From contig JAGWIH010000034.1 of NCBI GenBank assembly GCA_028866355.1, positions 1-11,946 on the forward strand: DNA of 11,946 bases. Direction: 5' to 3'. Of this stretch, positions 1 through 6,365 are shown piece by piece. This stretch comes from Alphaproteobacteria bacterium. GTDB lineage: Bacteria; Pseudomonadota; Alphaproteobacteria; ATCC43930; CGMCC-115725. The translations under genes were made by a program, and so were the position numbers. Each line of letters opens with the position of its first letter. Within the stretch, counting starts at the first letter, position 1. The notes under the pieces are model-generated. The model saw only the letters and a list, made by a program, of their open reading frames with translations, was not told the origin of the DNA and did no database searches.

Positions 1-111
1 CTCGACGTCGAGGACGAGCGGCATCAGCGTCTCGGCGACGAAGCGTCCGCCGTGAATGCCGAACAAGCCGCGGTCGTCGGGCCCGCCGCGAAAAGTGTTG
101 GGACCAGCCAT
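1..111 (-). CDS. trpB: Tryptophan synthase beta chain, N-terminal fragment (runs off the window edge)
   Basis: Reading leftwards from an ATG at 111, the frame stays open for 37 codons to the window edge. The peptide begins MAGPNTFRGG and continues through GLFGIHGGRFVAETLMPL. The GxxGxFGGxxVxETLMPxL-type pattern is the well-known N-terminus of TrpB, the PLP enzyme that joins indole and serine to make tryptophan. The PLP lysine and the rest of the protein lie outside the window. Position directly after trpF fits the common alphaproteobacterial order trpF-trpB-trpA. The 81-base gap to trpF contains a possible promoter. No strong Shine-Dalgarno sequence is visible; the best is AGGCGA about 10 bases before the ATG. 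Identity is confident despite the short length. Confidence 0.9.
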   Translation of the reverse strand, partial: MAGPNTFRGGPDDRGLFGIHGGRFVAETLMPLVLDVE

Positions 112-148
112 CTCGAAAAAGTCGCCTAGGGTCGCCTGGAGAGCCCGA

Positions 149-176
149 GTTTTACCCTTAAACCCTTGAGTCTCAA
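149..176 (-). promoter_or_regulatory. Possible internal sigma-70 type promoter upstream of trpB
   Basis: On the minus strand, TTGAGA (176-171) is followed after 16 bases by TAAAAC (154-149). These match TTGACA at five of six positions and TATAAT at four of six. The stretch is AT-rich compared with its surroundings and includes a direct repeat of AAGGGT. It would start transcription about 30 bases before the trpB ATG, giving trpB-trpA their own promoter inside the longer operon. This is a consensus match only. Confidence 0.35.
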
Positions 177-192
177 AGGCTCATTTCGTGCT

Positions 193-834
193 TTAGAGGG
201 CCGCGACCGCCCCCAGGAAGGCGCGAATTTTAGCGACGTCCTTGACGCCCGGCGTGCTTTCGATACCCGACGATACGTCAACCGACGTGGCGTGCGCGAT
301 GCCCACCGCCTCGGCGACATTCTCGGGCGTCAGACCGCCCGACAGCATCCACGGCAGCGGCCACCGCCGCGCGCTGAGCAATTCCCAATCGAAGGCGAGC
401 GCGTTGCCGCCCGGCCGGGTCGCGGTCTTGGGCGGCCGTGCATCGAACATCAGCCAATCGGCGACTTTGTAATAGCGCGGCGCAGCGGCGAGATCGTCGT
501 CGCCGGCGACCTTGATCGCTTTCATCGTTTTTTTGCCGAAGCGCTGTTTGACCTGGGCGACGCGTTCCGGTGTTTCGTCGCCGTGCAACTGAATGAGGTC
601 AAGCGGCGCCGCCGCTAGAACGCGCTTCAACAGATCGTCGTCGGGATCGACAAAGACGCCGACGCGCGTCACGCCGGCAGGCACGGCGCGGACCAGCGGC
701 GCTGCCTGCGCCGGCGACAGATTGCGCGGGCTCGGCGGAAAGAACACGAAGCCGACGAAGCGCGCGCCGCCGGCGATCGCGGCGGCAACCGTCTCGGGCG
801 TCGACAGACCACAGATCTTGGCGGCGACACTCAC
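193..834 (-). CDS. trpF: Phosphoribosylanthranilate isomerase
   Basis: 213 aa, the usual length for single-domain TrpF. It catalyses the Amadori rearrangement of N-(5-phosphoribosyl)anthranilate to CdRP, the third step from chorismate to tryptophan, in the cytosol. The (beta/alpha)8 barrel landmarks are visible: AKICGL with the catalytic Cys8, the GFVFFPPSPRN loop (about 28-38), IQLHGDE (81-87), LMFDARP with the general-acid Asp131, and the phosphate-binding loops SGGLTPENV and VDVSSGIESTPGVKD near the C-terminus. The start is GTG (834-832), which overlaps the pyrF stop in a GTGA junction, so translational coupling to pyrF is likely. The Shine-Dalgarno sequence is weak, consistent with coupling. 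The trpB gene follows after 81 bases. No key residue appears to be missing. Confidence 0.96.
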   Translation of the reverse strand: MSVAAKICGLSTPETVAAAIAGGARFVGFVFFPPSPRNLSPAQAAPLVRAVPAGVTRVGVFVDPDDDLLKRVLAAAPLDLIQLHGDETPERVAQVKQRFGKKTMKAIKVAGDDDLAAAPRYYKVADWLMFDARPPKTATRPGGNALAFDWELLSARRWPLPWMLSGGLTPENVAEAVGIAHATSVDVSSGIESTPGVKDVAKIRAFLGAVAAL

Positions 835-1541
835 GGCTTACGGATTTCCGCCAGCATGGCGCGTGCGGCCGCCGGCGGACTCGGCGAGCCGGTGATCGGC
901 CGGCCGATGACGAGATAGTCGGCGCCCGCCTGCACCGCGTCGCGCGGACCCATGACCCGTTTTTGATCGCCGTGGCCGAGCGAGCCGACGCGAATGCCCG
1001 GCACCACCAGCAGAAAATCGGTGCCGACGAGCTGGCGTAATTCGGCGACCTCATGCGGCGAGCAGATGATGCCGTCGAGGCCGCTTTCCTTGGCGAGAAG
1101 GGCCAGACGCTTGACCTGCTCGCCGGTCGGCCCTTTCTGGCCGACGGAATCGAGATCGCGTTCGTCGAGGCTGGTCAGTACGGTGACACCCAGCAGCTTC
1201 ATGCGCGTTTTGCGCGCCGCCTGCTTCGCCGCCTCGGCCGCCGCCTGCATCATGGCGCGGCCGCCGCCGCAATGGACGGTGAGAAACGTGGGCTCGAGTG
1301 CGGCCGCCGCCTTCACCGCGCCCGACACGGTGTTGGGGATGTCATGCAGCTTGAGGTCGAGAAATAGCGGCAGGCCTTGCGCCACGTCGCGTACGGCGCG
1401 CGGCCCGTTGGCGGTGAAGAATTCGAGGCCGAGCTTAATCCCGCCGACGGCCCCCTTGAGCTCGCGCACGAGGGTCTTGGCCTTGGCCGGATCGGCCAGG
1501 TCGATGGCGCAGAGGATCGGATTCGCGGGCTTGTCGCTCAT
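831..1541 (-). CDS. pyrF: Orotidine 5'-phosphate decarboxylase
   Basis: 236 aa, typical of the compact bacterial (class I) OMP decarboxylases. It converts OMP to UMP, the last step of de novo pyrimidine synthesis. The N-terminus NPILCAIDLAD provides the first strand with a ligand-binding Asp. LDLKLHDIPN (61-70) contains the catalytic DxKxxD set Asp62, Lys64 and Asp67. VVPGIRVG and the late VIGRPIT segment form the phosphate-binding site. The ATG at 1541 is preceded by a short GAG Shine-Dalgarno. Its TGA overlaps the GTG start of trpF. The upstream gap of 75 bases to the lapA-like gene contains an inverted repeat at 1593-1613. The pairing pyrF-trpF is common in alphaproteobacteria and places UMP synthesis next to tryptophan synthesis, two PRPP-derived pathways. 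Confidence 0.96.
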   Translation of the reverse strand: MSDKPANPILCAIDLADPAKAKTLVRELKGAVGGIKLGLEFFTANGPRAVRDVAQGLPLFLDLKLHDIPNTVSGAVKAAAALEPTFLTVHCGGGRAMMQAAAEAAKQAARKTRMKLLGVTVLTSLDERDLDSVGQKGPTGEQVKRLALLAKESGLDGIICSPHEVAELRQLVGTDFLLVVPGIRVGSLGHGDQKRVMGPRDAVQAGADYLVIGRPITGSPSPPAAARAMLAEIRKP

Positions 1542-1592
1542 AACAGGCTCGATATACGGGATTCACGCCTTATGGCGCGAGTGCATTTTCCG

Positions 1593-1613
1593 GCTGCCAG
1601 CCACGCTGGCGGC
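1593..1613. repeat. Inverted repeat in the lapA-pyrF gap
   Basis: GCTGCCAGC (1593-1601) and GCTGGCGGC (1605-1613) flank a CAC triloop. On the minus strand, the direction of the operon, the stem has one A-C mismatch and is followed by GGAAAATG rather than a T-run, so it is not a standard intrinsic terminator. It could be an RNA-stability or processing hairpin between the two genes. No gene lies in the 75-base gap. Confidence 0.4.
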
Positions 1614-1616
1614 TAT

Positions 1617-1940
1617 TTAGTCGTCAGCGCCCGGTAGCGCGCGCGGCGGCGGACCGGCCGGCCGGTTGGCGCGTAGGCCGTCGATCTCGCGTTCGAGCGC
1701 GGCGATCCGCTTGGCGCGGGCACGTGATTCCCGGCGCGCGGCGCCGCCGCTTACCCAGGCGAGCAGCATACCGATCAGCAAGCCGGCGAGTAGCGATAAC
1801 AGGATAATGAGGAAGAGCTGCGTCTCGATCTCGAACGGGAACGGCCAAAGCGTGACGCTGACGCGCGCCCGGTTCGAGATCGCGAACACGACCAACACCA
1901 GCGCCACCGGCGCCGTCACTAACCAATGAAACAGTTTCAT
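1617..1940 (-). CDS. LapA domain (DUF1049) inner-membrane protein
   Basis: 107 aa. Two hydrophobic segments are visible, roughly residues 5-22 and 40-64. A short polar linker containing the NRARVSVTLWPFPFEIE stretch separates them; this pattern of Asn, then 'v.v.l.pf.....' is characteristic of the LapA/YciS (DUF1049) family. After the second membrane segment comes a basic Arg-rich stretch and a short predicted coiled coil (KRIAALEREIDGLRA), then a Pro-rich end. In enterobacteria, LapA acts with LapB/YciM in adjusting LPS synthesis through LpxC stability. No lapB gene lies next to it here, so that function is only inferred. It sits between ihfB and pyrF, the usual place in Rhodospirillales-like genomes. 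The ATG at 1940 has a weak GAG/ACGG ribosome site. Confidence 0.85.
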   Translation of the reverse strand: MKLFHWLVTAPVALVLVVFAISNRARVSVTLWPFPFEIETQLFLIILLSLLAGLLIGMLLAWVSGGAARRESRARAKRIAALEREIDGLRANRPAGPPPRALPGADD

Positions 1941-1992
1941 CCGTTACTCGACCGTGATCGACCAATCCCGCGCGAGCGGGTTGGATGTCCGC

Positions 1993-2277
1993 TCAAGGCC
2001 GCTCGTTGAGCCGCTCGCGCAGCTCCTTGCCGGTCTTGAAAAACGGAATGTGCTTTTCGCCGACCTGGACGCTTTCGCCGGTGCGCGGGTTGCGCCCCAT
2101 CCGCGCGCCGCGCCGCTTGACGGAAAACGCGCCGAAACCGCGCAACTCAACTCGGTCGCCGCGCGACAAGGCGGCCGCAATCTCGTCGAAAACCGTGGAA
2201 ACGATGCGCTCGACGTCGCGCTGGTAGAGATGCGGGTTGCGCTCGGCCAGCCGCTGAATCAGTTCGGATTTGGTCAT
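1993..2277 (-). CDS. ihfB: Integration host factor beta subunit
   Basis: 94 aa, the standard size of HU/IHF proteins. It begins MTKSELIQRLAERNPHL, the IHF-beta signature (HU proteins usually begin MNKxELI). The DNA-binding arm contains RGFGAFSVKRR and GRNPRTGESV with the intercalating Pro in NPRTG, and it ends with the typical IPFFKTGKELRERLN helix. With IhfA, encoded elsewhere, it forms the heterodimer that bends DNA for sigma-54 promoters, replication and recombination. Identification as the beta rather than the alpha subunit also rests on location: rpsA-ihfB is a very widely conserved pair. The gap to rpsA (97 bases) holds a strong GC hairpin. The ATG at 2277 has only a weak upstream GGGC ribosome site. 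Spacing to the LapA-like gene is 52 bases. Confidence 0.95.
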   Translation of the reverse strand: MTKSELIQRLAERNPHLYQRDVERIVSTVFDEIAAALSRGDRVELRGFGAFSVKRRGARMGRNPRTGESVQVGEKHIPFFKTGKELRERLNERP

Positions 2278-2332
2278 TGCGCAGCCCAGGCCCCCCGCCG
2301 CGTTAAAGCATTGGAAACCCTGCCAAATCCAA

Positions 2333-2360
2333 CCCGCGCCGTCAAGAAACGCGGCGCGGG
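2333..2360 (-). terminator. Terminator-like or attenuating hairpin after rpsA
   Basis: CCCGCGCCG (2333-2341) and CGGCGCGGG (2352-2360) form a perfect 9-bp GC stem with a 10-base loop, 14 bases past the rpsA stop. On the minus strand it is followed by TTGGATTTGG, a T-biased but interrupted tract. This could act as a partial terminator or mRNA 3'-end stabiliser that lowers ihfB output relative to rpsA. A strong intrinsic terminator would need a longer T-run. Confidence 0.5.
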
Positions 2361-2374
2361 CCGGCGGCCGGGTT

Positions 2375-4108
2375 TCAGCCGTCGGACTTGTCGTCCTTCT
2401 CGTTCTTCCGGTTGAGCGCCGCGCCGAGGATGTCGCCGAGGCTGGCGCCGGAATCGGACGAGCCGTATTCCGCCATCGCCTGTTTGTCCTCGTCGATCTC
2501 GCGCGCCTTGATCGACAGCGTCGCTTTGCGCCCGCTACGGTCGACGCCGGTCAGCTTGGCATCGACTTTTTCGCCGACGGCGAAGCGGTCCGGACGCTGC
2601 TCAGCGCGGTCGCGCGACAGCTCGGCCTTGCGGATGAAGCCCTGCATGCCGCCGGCCAGCGTCACCTCGATGCCGCTGTCGGTGACGGCCGAAACCGTGC
2701 AGGTCATGACTTCACCTTTCTTGATCCCGGCGGCTTCGGCCGGCGATGCCGGCTCGGCCTGCAGTTGCTTGATGCCGAGCGAGATGCGCTCCTTCTCGAC
2801 GTCGACGTCGAGCACGCGCACCCGGGCCATGTCGCCCTTCTTGTAGTCCTTGATCGCCTCTTCGCCTGCCTTCTGCCAGTCGAGATCGGAGAGGTGCACC
2901 ATGCCGTCGATGTCGCCGGACAGGCCGACGAAGACGCCGAACTCGGTGATGTTCTTGATCTCGCCCTCGAGATCGGTGCCGACCGGATACTTCTCCTTGA
3001 AGCTCTCCCAAGGATTGGCGAGGCACTGCTTGATGCCGAGCGAAATCCGGCGCTTCTGCGGATCGACGTCGAGCACCATGACCTCGACCTCTTGGCTGGT
3101 CGAGACGATCTTGCCGGGATGCACGTTCTTCTTGGTCCAGCTCATTTCCGATACGTGGACCAGGCCTTCGACACCAGGCTCGAGCTCGACGAACGCACCG
3201 TAGTCGGTGATGTTGGTGACACGACCCTTGAACTTGGCGGCGGCCGGATATTTGAGCTCGACGCCTTCCCACGGATCGGCCTCGAGCTGTTTCATGCCAA
3301 GCGAAATGCGCTGGGTTTCGGGATTGAAGCGGATGACCTGGACCTTCACGGTCTGGCCGATATGCAGCGCCTCGGATGGATGGTTGATGCGCCGCCAGGC
3401 GATGTCGGTGACGTGCAGCAGGCCATCGACGCCGCCGAGATCGACGAACGCGCCGTAGTCGGTGATGTTCTTGACCACGCCGCTGAGGACCTGGCCTTCC
3501 TTCAGCGAAGCGACGAGCTCGGAGCGCGCCTCGGCGCGGCTCTCCTCGAGCACGGCGCGGCGCGACACGACGATGTTGCCGCGCGCGCGGTCCATCTTGA
3601 GAATCTGGAATTGCTGTGGCGAGCCCAGCAGCGGCGTGATGTCGCGCACCGGCCGGATGTCGACCTGGCTGCCCGGCAGGAAGGCCACGGCACCCGATAG
3701 GTCGACGGTGAAGCCGCCTTTGACGCGGCCGAAGATCACGCCCTGAACCCGCTCGTTCGCCTGGAAGCTCTTCTCGAGTTGCGACCAGGCTTCCTCGCGC
3801 CGCGCCTTCTCGCGCGACAGCTGCGCCTCGCCATTCTTGCCTTCCATGCGCTCGAGGAAGACTTCGACCGTGTCGCCCGCCTTGATCTCGGAGGCGCGGC
3901 CGGCGGCGCCGAACTCCTTCAACGGCACGCGGCCTTCGGATTTGAGGCCGACGTCGATCAGCACCATGTCGTTTTCGATGGCGACGACCTGGCCTTTGAC
4001 CACCGTGCCTTCGAGGCCGGATGCGGCCCCGAGGCTTTCGTCGAGGAGCGCCGCGAAGCTCTCCTTGCCTTTGGTGTCTTGTGAAGCGGCGGATTGACGA
4101 GCGGCCAT
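2375..4108 (-). CDS. rpsA: 30S ribosomal protein S1
   Basis: 577 aa from the ATG at 4108, typical of alphaproteobacterial S1. The open frame extends further upstream, but this ATG has a good CCGGAG ribosome site about 6 bases before it, and upstream residues do not resemble S1. An N-terminal segment of about 30 residues is followed by six S1 (OB-fold) repeats. Two are degenerate, ribosome-binding repeats at about 32-190. The RNA-binding repeats show the clear pattern NITDYGAFVDLGGVDGLLHV, NITDYGAFVELEPGVEGLVH and NITEFGVFVGLSGDIDGMVH, each closing with RISLGMKQ or RISLGIKQ. A Lys/Asp-rich tail ends the protein. S1 binds mRNA leaders on the 30S subunit and is needed to start translation of structured or weak-Shine-Dalgarno messages, a point relevant to the many weak ribosome sites in this window. 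cmk lies 115 bases upstream and ihfB 97 bases downstream. Confidence 0.97.
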   Translation of the reverse strand: MAARQSAASQDTKGKESFAALLDESLGAASGLEGTVVKGQVVAIENDMVLIDVGLKSEGRVPLKEFGAAGRASEIKAGDTVEVFLERMEGKNGEAQLSREKARREEAWSQLEKSFQANERVQGVIFGRVKGGFTVDLSGAVAFLPGSQVDIRPVRDITPLLGSPQQFQILKMDRARGNIVVSRRAVLEESRAEARSELVASLKEGQVLSGVVKNITDYGAFVDLGGVDGLLHVTDIAWRRINHPSEALHIGQTVKVQVIRFNPETQRISLGMKQLEADPWEGVELKYPAAAKFKGRVTNITDYGAFVELEPGVEGLVHVSEMSWTKKNVHPGKIVSTSQEVEVMVLDVDPQKRRISLGIKQCLANPWESFKEKYPVGTDLEGEIKNITEFGVFVGLSGDIDGMVHLSDLDWQKAGEEAIKDYKKGDMARVRVLDVDVEKERISLGIKQLQAEPASPAEAAGIKKGEVMTCTVSAVTDSGIEVTLAGGMQGFIRKAELSRDRAEQRPDRFAVGEKVDAKLTGVDRSGRKATLSIKAREIDEDKQAMAEYGSSDSGASLGDILGAALNRKNEKDDKSDG

Positions 4109-4123
4109 ACGAACTCCGGAACT

Positions 4124-4155
4124 TCCCCGTGACCAAGACCGCGGCCCCACGGGGA
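4124..4155 (-). promoter_or_regulatory. Inverted repeat in the rpsA leader
   Basis: TCCCCGTG (4124-4131 on plus) is the exact reverse complement of CACGGGGA (4148-4155), separated by 16 bases that include further GC-rich pairing options. On the minus strand the hairpin ends about 15 bases before the rpsA start codon, just upstream of its CCGGAG site. Enterobacterial rpsA has a structured leader through which S1 represses its own translation, so an autoregulatory role is plausible here but is only inferred from position. The rest of the 115-base cmk-rpsA gap shows no gene and no convincing promoter. Confidence 0.4.
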
Positions 4156-4223
4156 GAGGACCGCAGCCGGCCGCCGCAGGATCGGGTGCGGCGGCGTAAA
4201 CCCGTCGTTTCGGCAGGACAAGC

Positions 4224-4853
4224 CTAACGCCGCGGCTTGAGCCCCCCGATGTACCGGAGGGCGGCCGCAAAGGCGGCGTCGGCATCGAGCGCGGTGGTAT
4301 CGAGCTCGAACGCATCAGCGGCGCGCTGCAATGGGGCGGTTCGGCGCTCCCGGTCGCGCGCGTCACGAAGCATCATGTCCTGCAGGACGCGCTCGTATAT
4401 AGCGGGGCCGCCCCCAGCCTGCAACTCTTTGAATCGCCTGGATGCTCTGGCCTCGACCGTGGCCGTCAGGAAGATCTTGGCGTCGGCATCCGGGCAAACC
4501 ACGGTGCCGATATCGCGGCCATCCAGCACGGCACCCGGCGCCCGCCGGGCAAAATCGCGCTGAAAGGCCAGCAGGACCGCCCGGACGCCGGGAATGGCGG
4601 CGACGACCGACGCCGCCTGGGCCACCTTGTCCTCGCGCAGCCGCGGATCGGCGAGGTCACCGGCTTCGGCCCGGCGGGCGGCGGCCACGGCCGCATCGGG
4701 ATCGGCCGGGTCGGCGCCCGCGGCCAACGCACGGAAGGCGACGGCACGGTAAAGCGAGCCGGTATCGAGATGATTGAGACCGAAATGCTTCGCGAGACGG
4801 CGCGCGAGCGTGCCCTTGCCCGAGGCGGCCGGGCCGTCGACGGCGATGATCAC
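4224..4853 (-). CDS. cmk: Cytidylate (CMP/dCMP) kinase
   Basis: 209 aa, normal for Cmk. It phosphorylates CMP and dCMP with ATP and so recycles nucleotides from RNA and phospholipid turnover. The P-loop is DGPAASGKGT (6-15). DTGSLYRA (30-37) and DGRDIGT (111-117) are family-specific substrate-site motifs, and RDRERRTAPLQRAADAFELD (167-186) carries the lid and guanidinium residues. The start is GTG (853 to 851 of the 4800s, i.e. 4853-4851), forming a GTGA overlap with the aroA stop, which suggests coupled translation. The aroA-cmk-rpsA order is conserved from alpha- to gammaproteobacteria. Low-similarity positions are confined to the Ala/Asp-rich NMP-binding domain insert (about 45-95), where the family normally varies. 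Confidence 0.96.
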   Translation of the reverse strand: MIIAVDGPAASGKGTLARRLAKHFGLNHLDTGSLYRAVAFRALAAGADPADPDAAVAAARRAEAGDLADPRLREDKVAQAASVVAAIPGVRAVLLAFQRDFARRAPGAVLDGRDIGTVVCPDADAKIFLTATVEARASRRFKELQAGGGPAIYERVLQDMMLRDARDRERRTAPLQRAADAFELDTTALDADAAFAAALRYIGGLKPRR

Positions 4854-6181
4854 CGCCGGACCTCGGCGATGCGCGTGCCGAGCCGGTTCATCAGCTTGAC
4901 GAAGCCGGGAAAGCTGGTGGCGATAGTCGCGCCATCGTCGATGCGCACCGGCTTGCGCGCGGCACTGCCGAGCACGAGGAACGCCATCGCGATGCGATGA
5001 TCGAGTTGGGCCGCGACCAGCGCGCCGCCCTTAGGCGGCGTGCCGTTGCCTTCGACGGTCAGCGTATCACCGTCGACCGTCGCGTCGACGCCGCATTTCC
5101 GGAGACCGCCCGCAATCGCCGCCAGCCGATCGCTTTCCTTGACGCGCAGTTCGCCGAGGCCGCGCATCACGGTCCGACCTTTGGCAAAGGAAGCCGCGAC
5201 TGCCAGAACCGGATACTCATCGATCATGCTGGGCGCACGCGCGGCAGGCACATCGACACCCTTCAGGTCGCCGGCCTTGATCGCGACATCGGCAACGCGC
5301 TCGCCGCCGGTGATGCGCTCCTTGGCGAACGTCAGCCGCGCGCCCATCTCACGGAGCGTCTGGTAAAGGCCGGTGCGCAACGGGTTGGTGCCGACGCCTT
5401 CGACGGTGATCGCCGAGCCGGAACGGATCAGCGTGGCGACAATCGGAAACGCCGCCGACGACGGATCGCCTGGCACCGTCAGGTCGGCCGGCTTCAGTTC
5501 CGGCTGCCCGACCAGCACGATGCGTTTGCCGCCGGTCTCGGTCGCGGTGACCGTGATTGTCGCACCGAAGTGCCGCAACATGTTCTCGGTGTGATCACGC
5601 GTCGCCACCGGCTCGATCACCGTGGTTTCGCCCGGTGCGTTGAGGCCGGCCAACAACACCGCCGACTTCACTTGCGCCGACGGCACCGGCACGGTGTAGG
5701 CAATCGGCATCGGCGACGGCGCGCCCATCACGGCCAAAGGCAACCGGCTGCCGTCGCGGGCGACGAAACGCGCGCCGGTCCGACTCAGCGGCTCGACGAC
5801 GCGCGCCATCGGCCGCTGGCACAAGGACTCGTCGCCGGTGAAAAAACTGGTGAAAGCATGCGTCGCGACCGCGCCCATCAGCAGCCGTGCGCCGGTGCCT
5901 GAATTGCCGAGATCGAGAACCCCGTCTGGCTCGACCATTCCGCCGACGCCGACGCCGTGGACGGTCCATAGGCCGTTATGGTCGCGTTCAATACGCGCAC
6001 CAAGCGCCCGCAACGCTGCGGCGGTGCGCAGCACATCCTCGCCTTCGAGCAGATTGCGAACGCGCGTGCGACCGACGGCAAGCGCGCCGAGGATCAGCGC
6101 GCGATGCGAGATCGATTTGTCGCCGGGCACGCGGCAACGGCCGCGAAGCGGACGCGACGAGCCAGATGAAAGCGCAGTCAC
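4850..6181 (-). CDS. aroA: 3-phosphoshikimate 1-carboxyvinyltransferase (EPSP synthase)
   Basis: 443 aa. It transfers the enolpyruvyl group of PEP to shikimate-3-phosphate, the sixth step of the shikimate pathway. Visible motifs are VPGDKSISHR (18-27), LGNSGTGARL (91-100), QRPMARV, SAQVK (168-172), RDHTE (195-199), APSMIDEYP with the catalytic Asp321-Glu322 region, LRVKESDRL and LDHRIAM. GDKS, SAQVK and RDHTE are hallmarks of class II enzymes such as Agrobacterium CP4. The fourth hallmark, NxTR, reads NPLR here. The PEP-site position that is Ala100 in CP4 is Gly95, as in sensitive class I enzymes. The GTG start (6181-6179) has an AGGA site about 10 bases upstream. It is the first gene of the leftward operon, and the 184-base divergent gap upstream should hold its promoter. 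Confidence 0.96.
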   Translation of the reverse strand: MTALSSGSSRPLRGRCRVPGDKSISHRALILGALAVGRTRVRNLLEGEDVLRTAAALRALGARIERDHNGLWTVHGVGVGGMVEPDGVLDLGNSGTGARLLMGAVATHAFTSFFTGDESLCQRPMARVVEPLSRTGARFVARDGSRLPLAVMGAPSPMPIAYTVPVPSAQVKSAVLLAGLNAPGETTVIEPVATRDHTENMLRHFGATITVTATETGGKRIVLVGQPELKPADLTVPGDPSSAAFPIVATLIRSGSAITVEGVGTNPLRTGLYQTLREMGARLTFAKERITGGERVADVAIKAGDLKGVDVPAARAPSMIDEYPVLAVAASFAKGRTVMRGLGELRVKESDRLAAIAGGLRKCGVDATVDGDTLTVEGNGTPPKGGALVAAQLDHRIAMAFLVLGSAARKPVRIDDGATIATSFPGFVKLMNRLGTRIAEVRR

Positions 6182-6222
6182 GGATGCGGTGTCCTCGATG
6201 GTGCGGTGTCTTTAGCACAGGG

Positions 6223-6260
6223 CGGTCGCGGGTGCGACCGGACCGCGCCGGACGCTCCGG
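6223..6260. repeat. Two GC-rich inverted repeats in the aroA / FYDLN divergent gap
   Basis: CGGTCGC (6223-6229) pairs with GCGACCG (6234-6240) around a GGGT loop, and CCGGA (6248-6252) pairs with TCCGG (6256-6260) around CGC. Both lie in the 184-base region between the divergent starts of aroA and the FYDLN gene. They could be an operator, or leader hairpins of the aroA transcript; nothing in the sequence decides between these. I see no confident -35/-10 pair for aroA, only a weak TAAAGA about 35 bases before its start. Confidence 0.3.
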
Positions 6261-6291
6261 TTCCTGTCCGGCGGCGCCAACCAATTAGCTT

Positions 6292-6320
6292 TTGACAGCG
6301 GCGCGCGGTCGTGGCAAAGG
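6292..6320 (+). promoter_or_regulatory. Possible promoter of the FYDLN_acid gene (strong -35, weak -10)
   Basis: A perfect TTGACA (6292-6297) stands in an AT-richer patch 74 bases before the FYDLN GTG start. Seventeen bases further on is CAAAGG (6315-6320), a poor -10 match, as is common in GC-rich alphaproteobacteria. The orientation and distance suit the rightward gene. Confidence 0.4.
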
Positions 6321-6365
6321 GCCCGGAACAATGGATTTGGCGTTCGCATACGTAGCGGAGGCACC

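Noticed and set aside
1..12. A perfect 12-base palindrome CTCGACGTCGAG
   Set aside because: It lies inside trpB codons (LDVE region), and CGACGTCGA-like words recur by chance in this GC-rich coding sequence, so no site function is claimed.
2270..3700. A long open frame of 476 codons on the plus strand, antisense to rpsA
   Set aside because: It is a GC-driven shadow of the rpsA reading frame. Its product is low in recognisable motifs, while the minus strand encodes a complete S1 with six repeats.
4109..4366. Upstream in-frame extension of rpsA by 86 codons
   Set aside because: It would overlap the end of cmk and has no S1-like sequence. The ATG at 4108 has a good ribosome site and gives the normal length.
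4850..6181. Calling the AroA enzyme glyphosate-resistant because of its class II motifs
   Set aside because: The key PEP-site Ala of CP4 is Gly95 here and NxTR is not intact, so sequence does not support resistance.
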